From NCBI RefSeq assembly GCF_022479115.1, contig NZ_CP092497.1:8246001-8310000 (forward strand): a stretch of 64,000 nt of DNA. The letters run 5' to 3'. The stretch is from Amycolatopsis sp. EV170708-02-1 (GTDB lineage: Bacteria > Actinomycetota > Actinomycetes > Mycobacteriales > Pseudonocardiaceae). Made by a program: the position numbers and the translations under genes. Shown in pieces: positions 35,752-43,806 of this stretch (position 1 is its first letter; every line of letters begins with the position of its first letter). The notes beneath the pieces were generated by a model. It saw only the letters and a program-made list of their open reading frames with translations, was not told where the DNA came from and did not search any database.

Positions 35752-35791
35752 GATGCTCCCTCGCTCGCCCTGTCCCGTGAGCATAGCGACC

Positions 35792-37141
35792 TCACGCCGC
35801 GCCCTTCCCCGCCTTGACCGGCATCTCCAGCTGAACCTCGGTTCCTTCACCCGGTGCGGTACGCAGTTTCAGCTTCCCGCCGTGCCGCTCCATCCGCCCC
35901 CGGATGGAATCGGCGAGCCCGTGCCGATCGCTCGGCACGACGTCGGGGTCGAACCCCTTGCCCCGGTCGCGCACGAAAACCGTCACCGCGGTCGGCTCGA
36001 CTTCGGCGTACACGCTGACCTCGTCGACACCTGCGTGCTTGGCTGCGTTGACGATCGCTTCGCGCGCCGCCTGGACCAACGCGGTCAGCGGCTCGTTCAG
36101 CGTCGCCTCCCCCACGACGACCTGCTGCACCGAGATCGCGAACGCGTCCTCGACCTCGCCGCACGCGGCCGCGAGCACCTCGGACAGCTGACCGCCGACG
36201 GCCTCTTCCTCGGTCTTCTTGCTCTTGCCGTACCCCGACGGCCCGTACAGCCAGCCACGCAGCTCACGTTCCTGGCCGCGCGCGAGCCTGGCGACCTCGC
36301 GCGGCGATTCGGCCTGCTTCTGGATCAACGCGAGGGTCTGGAGGACCGAGTCGTGCAGATGCGCGGCGATCTCGGCGCGTTCGTCGGTGCGGATGCGGGC
36401 GGTGCGCTCGTCGGACAGGTCGCGGACCAGGCGCAGCCAGAACGGGACGGTCAGCACGGCGACGCCGAACAGCGTCGCGATCACGGCGACCAGCGCGAAC
36501 TTGACCTGGTCGATGCTGCCGCTCTCCAGGACGACGACGCCGATGCCGGTCATCACCAGCGCGACCCCGGCGACCACGCGGATCGCGGCCGACCAGCCCC
36601 CGCCGCCGAGGAATGCCGTGGCCACCCCGCCCTTGGCACTGATGCGCCAACGCCGCCGCTGCGACTCGTCGGCCTCGCGCCAGACGACGGCCGCACCGAT
36701 CATCGCCAGCGCCAGCGGGATCGCGACCCAGCCGCTGATCAGGCCGGTCAGCGTGCCGCTGGCGACGGCGAGGCCGACACCCAGCGCCATGAGCCCGAAG
36801 GCCTGCTGCTTCTCCTTCGGCGCGGATTTCTCCGGCTCGACCTCGCCGGATTGCTGCTGGACGAACACCCAGAGCAGGCCGTACGCGAGCAGACCCGCGC
36901 CGTTCAGGGCGGCCAGCAACGCGAACGCGGTCCGGACCCAGAGCACCTTGACGCCGAGGTGGTCGGCGAGGCCGCCGGCGACACCCGCGATGGCACGGCC
37001 GGAACGGCGGCGATACATCTTGGGCGGCTCGAACGGTGCCGGGGACAGGCTGCCGGGAACGGGCACCGGAGGGCGCTCGATGATCGTCGGCTTCACCTGC
37101 TCGGCGAGGTCGTTGGGGGCGGATTCCTGCACGTTCTCCAT
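35792..37141 (-). CDS. PspC-domain sensor histidine kinase
   Basis: 449-aa membrane kinase. After a 40-residue tail comes a PspC domain (MYRRRSGRAIAGVAGGLADH, near 42-100), then helices up to about residue 220. The HisKA_3 dimerisation helix contains the phosphorylatable His (ERAEIAAHLHDSVLQTLALI). The ATPase domain shows REAIVNAAKHAG (N box) and DRGKGFDPDVVPSDRHGLADS (G1/G2). A PspC sensor fused to a kinase fits detection of envelope or membrane stress (LiaS-like). It is divergent from another PspC gene at 37259, with a 117-base gap. Confidence 0.92.
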   Translation of the reverse strand: MENVQESAPNDLAEQVKPTIIERPPVPVPGSLSPAPFEPPKMYRRRSGRAIAGVAGGLADHLGVKVLWVRTAFALLAALNGAGLLAYGLLWVFVQQQSGEVEPEKSAPKEKQQAFGLMALGVGLAVASGTLTGLISGWVAIPLALAMIGAAVVWREADESQRRRWRISAKGGVATAFLGGGGWSAAIRVVAGVALVMTGIGVVVLESGSIDQVKFALVAVIATLFGVAVLTVPFWLRLVRDLSDERTARIRTDERAEIAAHLHDSVLQTLALIQKQAESPREVARLARGQERELRGWLYGPSGYGKSKKTEEEAVGGQLSEVLAAACGEVEDAFAISVQQVVVGEATLNEPLTALVQAAREAIVNAAKHAGVDEVSVYAEVEPTAVTVFVRDRGKGFDPDVVPSDRHGLADSIRGRMERHGGKLKLRTAPGEGTEVQLEMPVKAGKGAA

Positions 37142-37258
37142 GGTCACATGGAGTGGAGTACTGATCCATCGGGGAAACCCCTGACTCTTCCCGCTGGGGG
37201 AAACCTCAGGGGAGTTCCCGGATGTGGTGAGGGCCCGCCGGGGCGCATTCTTTGTGGC

Positions 37259-38524
37259 ATGAGTGGGAGTGAGACACACGTTCCGAAGCGCGGCCCCGCG
37301 GCCGGCTTCGAGGAGACCGTCAAGGATTTCTGGCGGAGCAGGCCGGTCCGCCCGGTGGCGGGCCGCAAATTCGCCGGTGTCGCCGCGGGCATCGGCTACC
37401 GGTACGGCATCGACCCGACCGTGGTCCGTGTCGCGCTGGTCGCCGCGACGGTGTTCGGCGGGTTCGGCGTCTTCGTCTATCTGCTGGGCTGGCTGTTCCT
37501 GCCGCAGGAGGGCGACCCCGTTTCCGCGTTCGAGGGCCTGATCGGCCGGGGGCGCGCGTCGAGTTCGCCCGCGTTCGCGGTGATGCTGCTGATCCTGCTG
37601 TTCCCCGGTCTCACCTGGACCTTGAGCGGCGGCTGGATGACCGACGGCACCGGGCTGATCGGTTTCGCGCTGATGGCCGTCGCGCTGTACCTGCTGCACC
37701 GCAACCGCGGTCAGTTCAACCGGCCGTCGATGCCCACCCCGGCTCAGCCCGCCGCCGCGTTCTCGATGGCGTCGGCCGCTTCCACCTCGACGACGACCGA
37801 GGGCGGCTGGGACCCGCTCGCGGCCGACCCGTCCGCTTGGGATCTGCCGAACGCTTCGCCGTCCGGCGGGCTGCCGCCGCAGACTCCTCCGCCACCTCCT
37901 GCGCCGCCTGCGCCCCGCGGTCGTAAGTCGAAGATCGGTGTCGCGACCTTCGGGATCGCCGTACTGGTCGCCGGGGTCGGCACCGTCCTGGGGCTGGACG
38001 GCGAGGCGTGGTTCACCCCGCAACACGTCGTCGGACTCACCTTGGGGGTGATCGGCATCGGCCTGGTGGCCGGTTCGTTCGTGCGGGGCGGTCGCGGGCT
38101 GATCGGGCTCGCGGTGCCGCTGGCGATCGTCGGGATGGCGCTGACCACGGTGCCGTTCGAGAACTTCTCCGTGAAGGGTGGCGTCGGCGATCTGAAGGCG
38201 ACGCCCGTCCAGGTGTCCGAGGTGCTGCCGGAGTACCACCGTTCGGCGGGGGACATCGATATCGACCTGACCAAGTTGCCGGCGGGCGCTTCGGTGTCCA
38301 CGAAGGTCACCAACGGCGCGGGCAGCTCGACCGTGCTCGTCCCGGCCGGAGCCGAAGTGAAGGTCTCCTGCGAGACGGGTGCGGGCGACATCGACTGCCT
38401 CGGCCAGTCCCGCTCGGGGGTCGGCGAGGAGGTCGTCGACTTCACGTCGCCGGGCACCAACGGACAGAAGATCACCGTGAAGGTCGAGAACGGTGTCGGG
38501 AACGTGGAGGTGCGTCGTGGCTGA
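37259..38524 (+). CDS. PspC-domain membrane protein
   Basis: 421-aa protein. A PspC domain lies near residues 25-90 (RPVAGRKFAGVAAGIGYRYG). Further helices occur at 100-145, and a Pro-rich linker at 205-220. A second membrane part (225-295) is followed by an external toastrack-like domain with beta-strand repeats (SAGDIDIDLTKLPAG, then VKVSCETGAGDIDCLG, then VKVENGVGNVEVRR). The architecture is common in actinobacteria beside PspC kinases. It probably forms part of the sensed complex with the divergent two-component system. Confidence 0.88.
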   Translation: MSGSETHVPKRGPAAGFEETVKDFWRSRPVRPVAGRKFAGVAAGIGYRYGIDPTVVRVALVAATVFGGFGVFVYLLGWLFLPQEGDPVSAFEGLIGRGRASSSPAFAVMLLILLFPGLTWTLSGGWMTDGTGLIGFALMAVALYLLHRNRGQFNRPSMPTPAQPAAAFSMASAASTSTTTEGGWDPLAADPSAWDLPNASPSGGLPPQTPPPPPAPPAPRGRKSKIGVATFGIAVLVAGVGTVLGLDGEAWFTPQHVVGLTLGVIGIGLVAGSFVRGGRGLIGLAVPLAIVGMALTTVPFENFSVKGGVGDLKATPVQVSEVLPEYHRSAGDIDIDLTKLPAGASVSTKVTNGAGSSTVLVPAGAEVKVSCETGAGDIDCLGQSRSGVGEEVVDFTSPGTNGQKITVKVENGVGNVEVRRG

Positions 38525-38750
38525 GTACGACTACGACAACGCGCAGACCCAGTCGGCTCAGCCCGCGAAGCGCGGGGTGGACGCCATCACCCTGTTCGTC
38601 GGGATCGCGACGCTGCTGGTGTCGGCTTACGTCCTGTCGGACGGCTCCTCGTGGCTCCCGCAGTTCGACTTCCGGTGGGTCATGGCGGGCGGGGCGATCT
38701 TCGTCGGTGTCCTGCTGCTCGCCGCTTCGCTGCGCAAGAGCCGCCGCTAG
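38517..38750 (+). CDS. Small two-helix membrane protein
   Basis: 77-aa protein. GTG at 38517 overlaps the 3' end of the preceding PspC gene by 8 bases, with GGAGG upstream. A polar N-terminus (VAEYDYDNAQTQ) is followed by helices at about 22-40 and 49-70 and a basic end. Overlap suggests cotranscription and a role in the same membrane stress system. I do not recognise a family. Confidence 0.8.
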   Translation: MAEYDYDNAQTQSAQPAKRGVDAITLFVGIATLLVSAYVLSDGSSWLPQFDFRWVMAGGAIFVGVLLLAASLRKSRR

Positions 38751-38778
38751 CGGCGCCGCTGACGCTCCACCCCACTCC

Positions 38779-38807
38779 GAAGGCCCCGGCCCCTCGCCGG
38801 GGCCTTC
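38779..38807. terminator. Rho-independent terminator-like hairpin
   Basis: A perfect 11-base stem, GAAGGCCCCGG with CCGGGGCCTTC and a 7-base loop, lies 28 bases after the stop at 38750. Confidence 0.82.
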
Positions 38808-38830
38808 GCCTTGCTCCGCCCCCGGTGCCG

Positions 38831-39029
38831 ACCTGCGTTTAGCCCCCTAATCGCGATCCGGGGCCGCCGAGGTGCCCGCGCCCGCCGACCTGCGTTTAGC
38901 GGGCTAAACGCGATCCGGGCGGCAGCGGGTGCCTGCGGCCCCAGAACGCAGTTAGCGGGCTAAACGCGATCCGGTCGCCTGGGTGCCCCCAGGGCCGGCA
39001 GATCGCGATTAGCCCGCTAAACGCAGGTC
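38831..39029. repeat. Palindromic interspersed repeat, cluster of four copies
   Basis: Copies at 38831-38861, 38888-38918, 38944-38974 and 39001-39029, with spacers of about 26 bases between successive copies. Three have a left ACCT or degenerate arm and a right GATC arm; the last is reversed (GATC left, AGGT right). The cluster lies between convergent genes (38750 and guaA end 39043). Confidence 0.92.
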
Positions 39030-39042
39030 GGGACGGGAGCGG

Positions 39043-40598
39043 TCACTCCCACTCGATGGTGCCCGGCGGCTTGGACGTGACGTCCAGGACCACCCGGTTC
39101 ACCTCGGCGACCTCGTTCGTGATGCGGGTCGAGATCCGCTCCAGCACCTCGTACGGCAGACGCGTCCAGTCCGCGGTCATCGCGTCCTCGGACGACACCG
39201 GACGCAGCACGATCGGGTGCCCGTAGGTCCGCCCGTCGCCCTGGACGCCGACGCTGCGGACGTCGGCCAGCAGCACCACCGGGCACTGCCAGATCTCGCC
39301 GTCCAGCCCGGCCGCGGTGAGCTCCTCCCGCGCGATGGCGTCCGCCGCGCGCAACGTTTCGAGCCGCTCGGCGTCGACTGCGCCGATGATCCGGATGCCG
39401 AGCCCCGGCCCCGGGAACGGCTGCCGCTGCACGATGGTCTCCGGCAGCCCGAGCTCCAGCCCGACGCGCCGCACCTCGTCCTTGAACAGCAGGCGCAGCG
39501 GCTCGACGAGCTCGAACTGCAGATCGTCGGGCAACCCGCCGACGTTGTGGTGGCTCTTGATGTTCGCCGCGCCCTCGCCGCCGCCGGACTCGACGACGTC
39601 CGGGTACAGCGTGCCCTGGACCAGGAACTTGTAGTCGCCCTCGGCCTTGAGGTCGCGCTCGGCCTGTTCGAACACGCGGATGAACTCGCGGCCGATGATC
39701 TTGCGCTTCTCTTCGGGGTCGGTGACCCCGGCCAGCGCGTCGAGGAACCGGTCGCGCGCGTCGACGGTCACCAGGTTGACCCCGGTGGCGGCGACGAAGT
39801 CGCGTTCGACCTGGGTGCGCTCGCCCGAGCGCAGCAGGCCGTGGTCGACGAACACGCAGGTCAGCCGGTCGCCGATGGCCCGCTGGACCAGCGCGGCGGC
39901 CACGGCGGAGTCGACACCGCCGGAGAGCCCGCAGATCGCCCGGCCGTCGCCGACCTGCTCGGCGATGCGCTTGACCTGGTCGTCGACGATGGACGACGTC
40001 GTCCACTGCGGCTTGATGCCCGCGATGTCGTGCAGGAAGCGGCGGAGCACCTCCTGGCCGTGCGGCGAGTGGTGCACCTCGGGGTGGTACTGGACGCCGG
40101 CGAAGCGGCGCTCGACGTCTTCGAATCCGGCGACGGCGGCGCCGTCACTCGAAGCGGTCACGGTGGCGCCCTCGGGGCCTTGGTGACGCTGTCGTTGTGG
40201 CTCATCCAGGCGGGCTGGCTGCTCGGGAGGCCGGCGTGCAGGACGCCGCCTTCACCGGCGACGCGGACCTCGGTGCGGCCGAACTCGCGGATCCCGGTCG
40301 GCTCGACGGTGCCGCCGAGGGCCTGCGCGAGCACCTGGTGGCCGTAGCAGATCCCGAGGATCGGCACGCCCGCGTCGACCAGCCCGGGGGCGAGGGCCGG
40401 CGCGTTCTCCGCGTACACGCTGGAAGGGCCACCGGAAAGGATGATCGCGGCGGGGTTCTTGGCGAGGATGTCCTCGGCGGTGGCGGTGTGCGGCACGACC
40501 TCGGAGTAGACCTGCGCCTCACGCACCCGGCGCGCGATCAGTTGCGCGTACTGCGCCCCGAAGTCCACGACGAGTACCGGACCGGTGGGACTGGGCAC
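39043..40598 (-). CDS. guaA: GMP synthase, frameshifted near 40174
   Basis: Glutamine-hydrolysing GMP synthase, converting XMP to GMP. The glutaminase domain has the nucleophile loop [15 protein letters not shown], the synthetase domain has the P-loop [13 protein letters not shown], and the C-terminus is the usual GTIEWE. The GTG at 40598 has GGAGG upstream. The raw sequence is two ORFs. The first runs to SVTKAP then unrelated residues, and the second resumes at [10 protein letters not shown]. Adding one base to the G run at 40174-40177 gives PEGATVTAS and a 518-aa enzyme, the normal length. As GMP synthesis is central, an assembly error is most likely. Confidence 0.93.
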
Positions 40599-40725
40599 CT
40601 GAAACCTCCAGATCAGAGCAGTACGCTTCCCCACCATCGTCCCAGGTGGGCCCGGTCACCCCGCCGCCAACCCCCTCGCGATTCAGGACAGCGGATGACC
40701 GCGAGGCGGCCTACCGTCGGCGGAC

Positions 40726-41262
40726 ATGGGCATCGACTGGAGCAAGGAACTCTCCGAGCAGCTCGACTGGCACTGGACGAACCACCTGCGCCCTCGGCTG
40801 GAGACCCTCACCGACGACGAATACTTCTGGGAACCCGTCGAGGATTGCTGGACGGTACGGCCGGGCGAGAACGGCGAGGTCACGATCGACTGGGCGTATC
40901 CGGAGCCGTCCCCGCCGCCGGTGACGACGATCGCCTGGCGCCTCGCGCACATCATCGTCGGCGTCTTCGGGATGCGGACCGCGTCGCATTTCGGCGGCCC
41001 GCCCGCCGACTACCTGACATTCCCCTACGCGGCCTCCGCCAAAGAAGCGCTGAAGCAGCTCGACGACGCCTACGCGGGCTGGCGTGACGGCGTCCGCGCC
41101 CTCACCGCCGCAGATCTCGAACGCCCCTGCGGCGAGGCCGAGGGCCCGTACGCGGAGTACCCCTTCGCGGCCCTCGTCCTGCATATCAACCGGGAGGCCA
41201 TCCACCACGGCGCTGAGATCCTCCTGCTGCGCGACCTCCACCGATCGCGTTTAGCGGGCTAA
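40726..41262 (+). CDS. DinB/YfiT-type four-helix protein
   Basis: 178-aa protein starting MGIDWSKELSEQLDWHWTNHL. The metal-binding His pattern of the DinB fold is visible: His16 in DWHWTNHL, RLAHIIVG and, near the end, NREAIHHGAEILLLRDL. Such proteins are often mycothiol-dependent transferases in actinobacteria; the substrate is unknown. The last six residues (RSRLAG) and the stop codon are encoded by a palindromic repeat at 41242, so the tail is repeat-derived. Confidence 0.87.
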   Translation: MGIDWSKELSEQLDWHWTNHLRPRLETLTDDEYFWEPVEDCWTVRPGENGEVTIDWAYPEPSPPPVTTIAWRLAHIIVGVFGMRTASHFGGPPADYLTFPYAASAKEALKQLDDAYAGWRDGVRALTAADLERPCGEAEGPYAEYPFAALVLHINREAIHHGAEILLLRDLHRSRLAG

Positions 41263-41269
41263 ACGCGAC
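41242..41269. repeat. Palindromic interspersed repeat providing a stop codon
   Basis: CGATCGCG with core TTTAGCGGGCTAAA and CGCGACG. The DinB gene reads through its left half and terminates at the TAA of the core (41260-41262). Confidence 0.92.
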
Positions 41270-41306
41270 GCGCCCATACTGAGGCCAGCCGAGGAAAGGA
41301 TCCGTC

Positions 41307-42341
41307 TTGCGAGCGACTCTCATCTACGGCGCCGGTGACGTACGCGTCGAGACCGTCCCGGACCCGAAGCTGAGCGAGCCGACCGACGCCCTTCTCCGCG
41401 TCGTCCGCTCCTGCATCTGCGGCAGCGACCTCTGGCCGTACGGCAGCATGCCCGCACGCGACCGCGGCGTCCGGATCGGCCACGAGTTCCTCGGCGTCAT
41501 CGAGGCCGTCGGCTCCGACGTCACCACGCTCAAGACGGGAGACCTCGTCGTCGCCCCCTTCGTGTACTCCGACAACACCTGCCAGTTCTGCCGCGAAGGC
41601 CTCCACACCTCCTGCCTTCACGGCGGCAACTGGGGCGCGAAGGGCGTCGACGCCGGCCAGGGCGAGGCCGTCCGCGTCCCCCAGGCCGACGGCACGCTCG
41701 TAAAGGTGCCGCACACCGAGGACGACGCCCTGCTCGCCTCGTATCTCACGCTCTCCGACGTGTTCTCGACCGGCCACCACGCCGCGGTCAAGGCAGGCGT
41801 CAACGAGCGCACCACCGTCACCGTCGTCGGCGACGGCGCCGTCGGTCTCTCCGCGGTTCTCGCGGCGAAGCGCCTCGGAGCCGAGCGCGTCATCCTGATG
41901 GGACGGCACCGCACCCGCACGGACCTCGGCCGCGAGTTCGGCGCGACCGACATCGTCGCCGAGCGCGGCGATGAAGGCATCGAGAAGGTGCGAGAGCTGA
42001 CAAACGGCGAAGGCACGCACACGGTCCTCGAATGCGTCGGCACGAAGCCCGCCTTCGAGATGGGCATCGGCGCGGTCCGTCCTGGCGGCACGGTCAGCCG
42101 TGTCGGCGTGCCGCAGTACGCCGAAGGCCCGATCGGCCCGTCGCTCTTTCGTCGCAACATCACCGTCACCGGCGGAGTGGCTCCTGCCCGCCACTACATC
42201 CCCGAACTGCTCGAAGACGTGGTCGAGGGCAAGTACCAGCCGGGCAAGGTCTTCGACCGGACCATCGGGCTCGAAGAGGTTCCCGACGGCTACCGCGCGA
42301 TGGCGGACCGCGAAGCGCTCAAGGTGCTCGTCGAACCCTGA
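41307..42341 (+). CDS. Zinc-dependent alcohol dehydrogenase-family protein
   Basis: 344-aa medium-chain dehydrogenase/reductase. Catalytic zinc ligands are visible: CGSDLWPYG (Cys near 38) and GHEFLGVIEAVGSD. The structural-zinc cluster region is CQFCREGLHTSC, with the fourth Cys less obvious. The NAD(P) site is VVGDGAVGLSAVLAAKRLGA near 170. The start is a TTG with AAAGGA upstream. It precedes an aldehyde dehydrogenase by 19 bases, suggesting a two-step alcohol to acid pathway. The substrate is unknown. Confidence 0.9.
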   Translation: MRATLIYGAGDVRVETVPDPKLSEPTDALLRVVRSCICGSDLWPYGSMPARDRGVRIGHEFLGVIEAVGSDVTTLKTGDLVVAPFVYSDNTCQFCREGLHTSCLHGGNWGAKGVDAGQGEAVRVPQADGTLVKVPHTEDDALLASYLTLSDVFSTGHHAAVKAGVNERTTVTVVGDGAVGLSAVLAAKRLGAERVILMGRHRTRTDLGREFGATDIVAERGDEGIEKVRELTNGEGTHTVLECVGTKPAFEMGIGAVRPGGTVSRVGVPQYAEGPIGPSLFRRNITVTGGVAPARHYIPELLEDVVEGKYQPGKVFDRTIGLEEVPDGYRAMADREALKVLVEP

Positions 42342-42360
42342 CTGGAATACCTTGTCACCC

Positions 42361-43806
42361 ATGGACATGATCACCCCGGAGCCGCGCCCCGCCTGGATCG
42401 CCGGACGCCCCGAGCAGGGCACTTCGACGCTCACCGTGCACCACCCTTTCGACGGAAGCGAAGTGGCCACCGTCGCGATACCCGGCCCTGATCAGGTCGA
42501 GCGGGCGGTGAGCGCGGCGGTGAGCGTCGCGAAGGAGTTCCGGCGTTCCTCGGCGCACAGCCGCGCCGCGGCGCTCGACCACGTTTCGCGGGTCATCGCC
42601 GGCCGGGCCGAGGAGATCGCCGAGGTCATCACCGCCGAGAACGGCAAGCCGCTCAAGTGGGCCGAAGCCGAGGTGCGGCGCGCGGTGTCGGTGTTCCGGA
42701 TCGCCGCCGAGGAGGCCCGCCGGTTCAGCGGTGATCTGCAGCGGCTGGACACCGACCCGGCGGGCGAAGGCAGGCTGGCGCTCACCCGCCGCATCCCGCG
42801 CGGCCCGGTGCTGGGGATCGCGCCGTTCAACTTCCCGCTGAACCTGGTGGCGCACAAGGTCGCGCCGTCGCTCGCGGTCGGCGCGCCGATCATCGTGAAG
42901 CCCGCGCCGCGGACACCGCTGGCCGCGCTGATCCTCGGCGAGATCCTGGCCGAGACCGATCTGCCGGAGGGCGCGTTCTCGGTGCTGCCGCTCGGTAATG
43001 AGGAGACGTCGGCGCTGGTCGCGGATCCCCGGCTGCCGGTCGTGTCGTTCACCGGTTCGGGCCCGGTCGGCTGGTCGATCGCGGATGCCGCGCCGCGCAA
43101 GCATGTCGTGCTCGAACTCGGGGGCAACGCGGCCGCCGTCGTGCTCCGTGACTGGCCGGACCCCGAGGGAGCGGCGGAGCGGATCGCGACCTTCGGCAAC
43201 TACCAGGCCGGGCAGTCCTGTATCGCCGTGCAACGCGTGATCGTCGAACGCGAGGTCGCCGAGGAATTCGTGCCCGCCTTGGTGGAAGCCGTGAAGGCCC
43301 AGCGGACCGGCGACCCGTACGACAAGAACACCGATGTGGGCCCGGTCGTCGACGAGGCCGCCGCGGAGCGGATCGTGGCCTGGATCGACGAAGCCGTCGC
43401 CGCGGGCGCGAAGATCCTCACCGGCGGCAAGCGTGACGGCGCCACGGTGGAGCCGACCGTGCTCACCGACGTCCCACCGTCCACAAAGGCCTGGGCCGAG
43501 GAGATCTTCGGCCCGGTGCTCGCGGTGTCCATTGTGGATGGTGTCGACGAGGCCTTCGCGTCGGTCAACGAATCCGCCTACGGCTTGCAGGCCGGAGTGT
43601 TCACCCGCGACGTCCATCTCGCCTTCTACGCGTCGACGGAGCTGGAGGTCGGCGGCGTGATCATCGGCGATGTCCCGTCCTACCGCGCGGACCAGATGCC
43701 GTACGGCGGCGTCAAGGGATCGGGCGTCGGCCGGGAAGGCGTGCTCGCCGCGATGCACGACCTCACCGAGGAACGGGTCACCGTCTTCACCGGCATCGAT
43801 CTCTAA
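42361..43806 (+). CDS. NAD(P)-dependent aldehyde dehydrogenase
   Basis: 481-aa ALDH. It shows GIAPFNFPLNLVAHKVAP, the cofactor-binding KPAPRTPLAALI, the catalytic Glu in LELGGNAAAV, and the catalytic Cys in YQAGQSCIAVQRV. The length fits the superfamily. It follows the alcohol dehydrogenase by 19 bases with the same orientation, so they may act in series. Its stop overlaps that of the convergent flavoprotein (43803). Confidence 0.93.
   Translation: MDMITPEPRPAWIAGRPEQGTSTLTVHHPFDGSEVATVAIPGPDQVERAVSAAVSVAKEFRRSSAHSRAAALDHVSRVIAGRAEEIAEVITAENGKPLKWAEAEVRRAVSVFRIAAEEARRFSGDLQRLDTDPAGEGRLALTRRIPRGPVLGIAPFNFPLNLVAHKVAPSLAVGAPIIVKPAPRTPLAALILGEILAETDLPEGAFSVLPLGNEETSALVADPRLPVVSFTGSGPVGWSIADAAPRKHVVLELGGNAAAVVLRDWPDPEGAAERIATFGNYQAGQSCIAVQRVIVEREVAEEFVPALVEAVKAQRTGDPYDKNTDVGPVVDEAAAERIVAWIDEAVAAGAKILTGGKRDGATVEPTVLTDVPPSTKAWAEEIFGPVLAVSIVDGVDEAFASVNESAYGLQAGVFTRDVHLAFYASTELEVGGVIIGDVPSYRADQMPYGGVKGSGVGREGVLAAMHDLTEERVTVFTGIDL

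Noticed and set aside
38831..39029. Possible CRISPR array
   Set aside because: The repeats are palindromic, differ from each other in their arms, include an inverted unit, and have similar low-complexity spacers. There are no cas genes.
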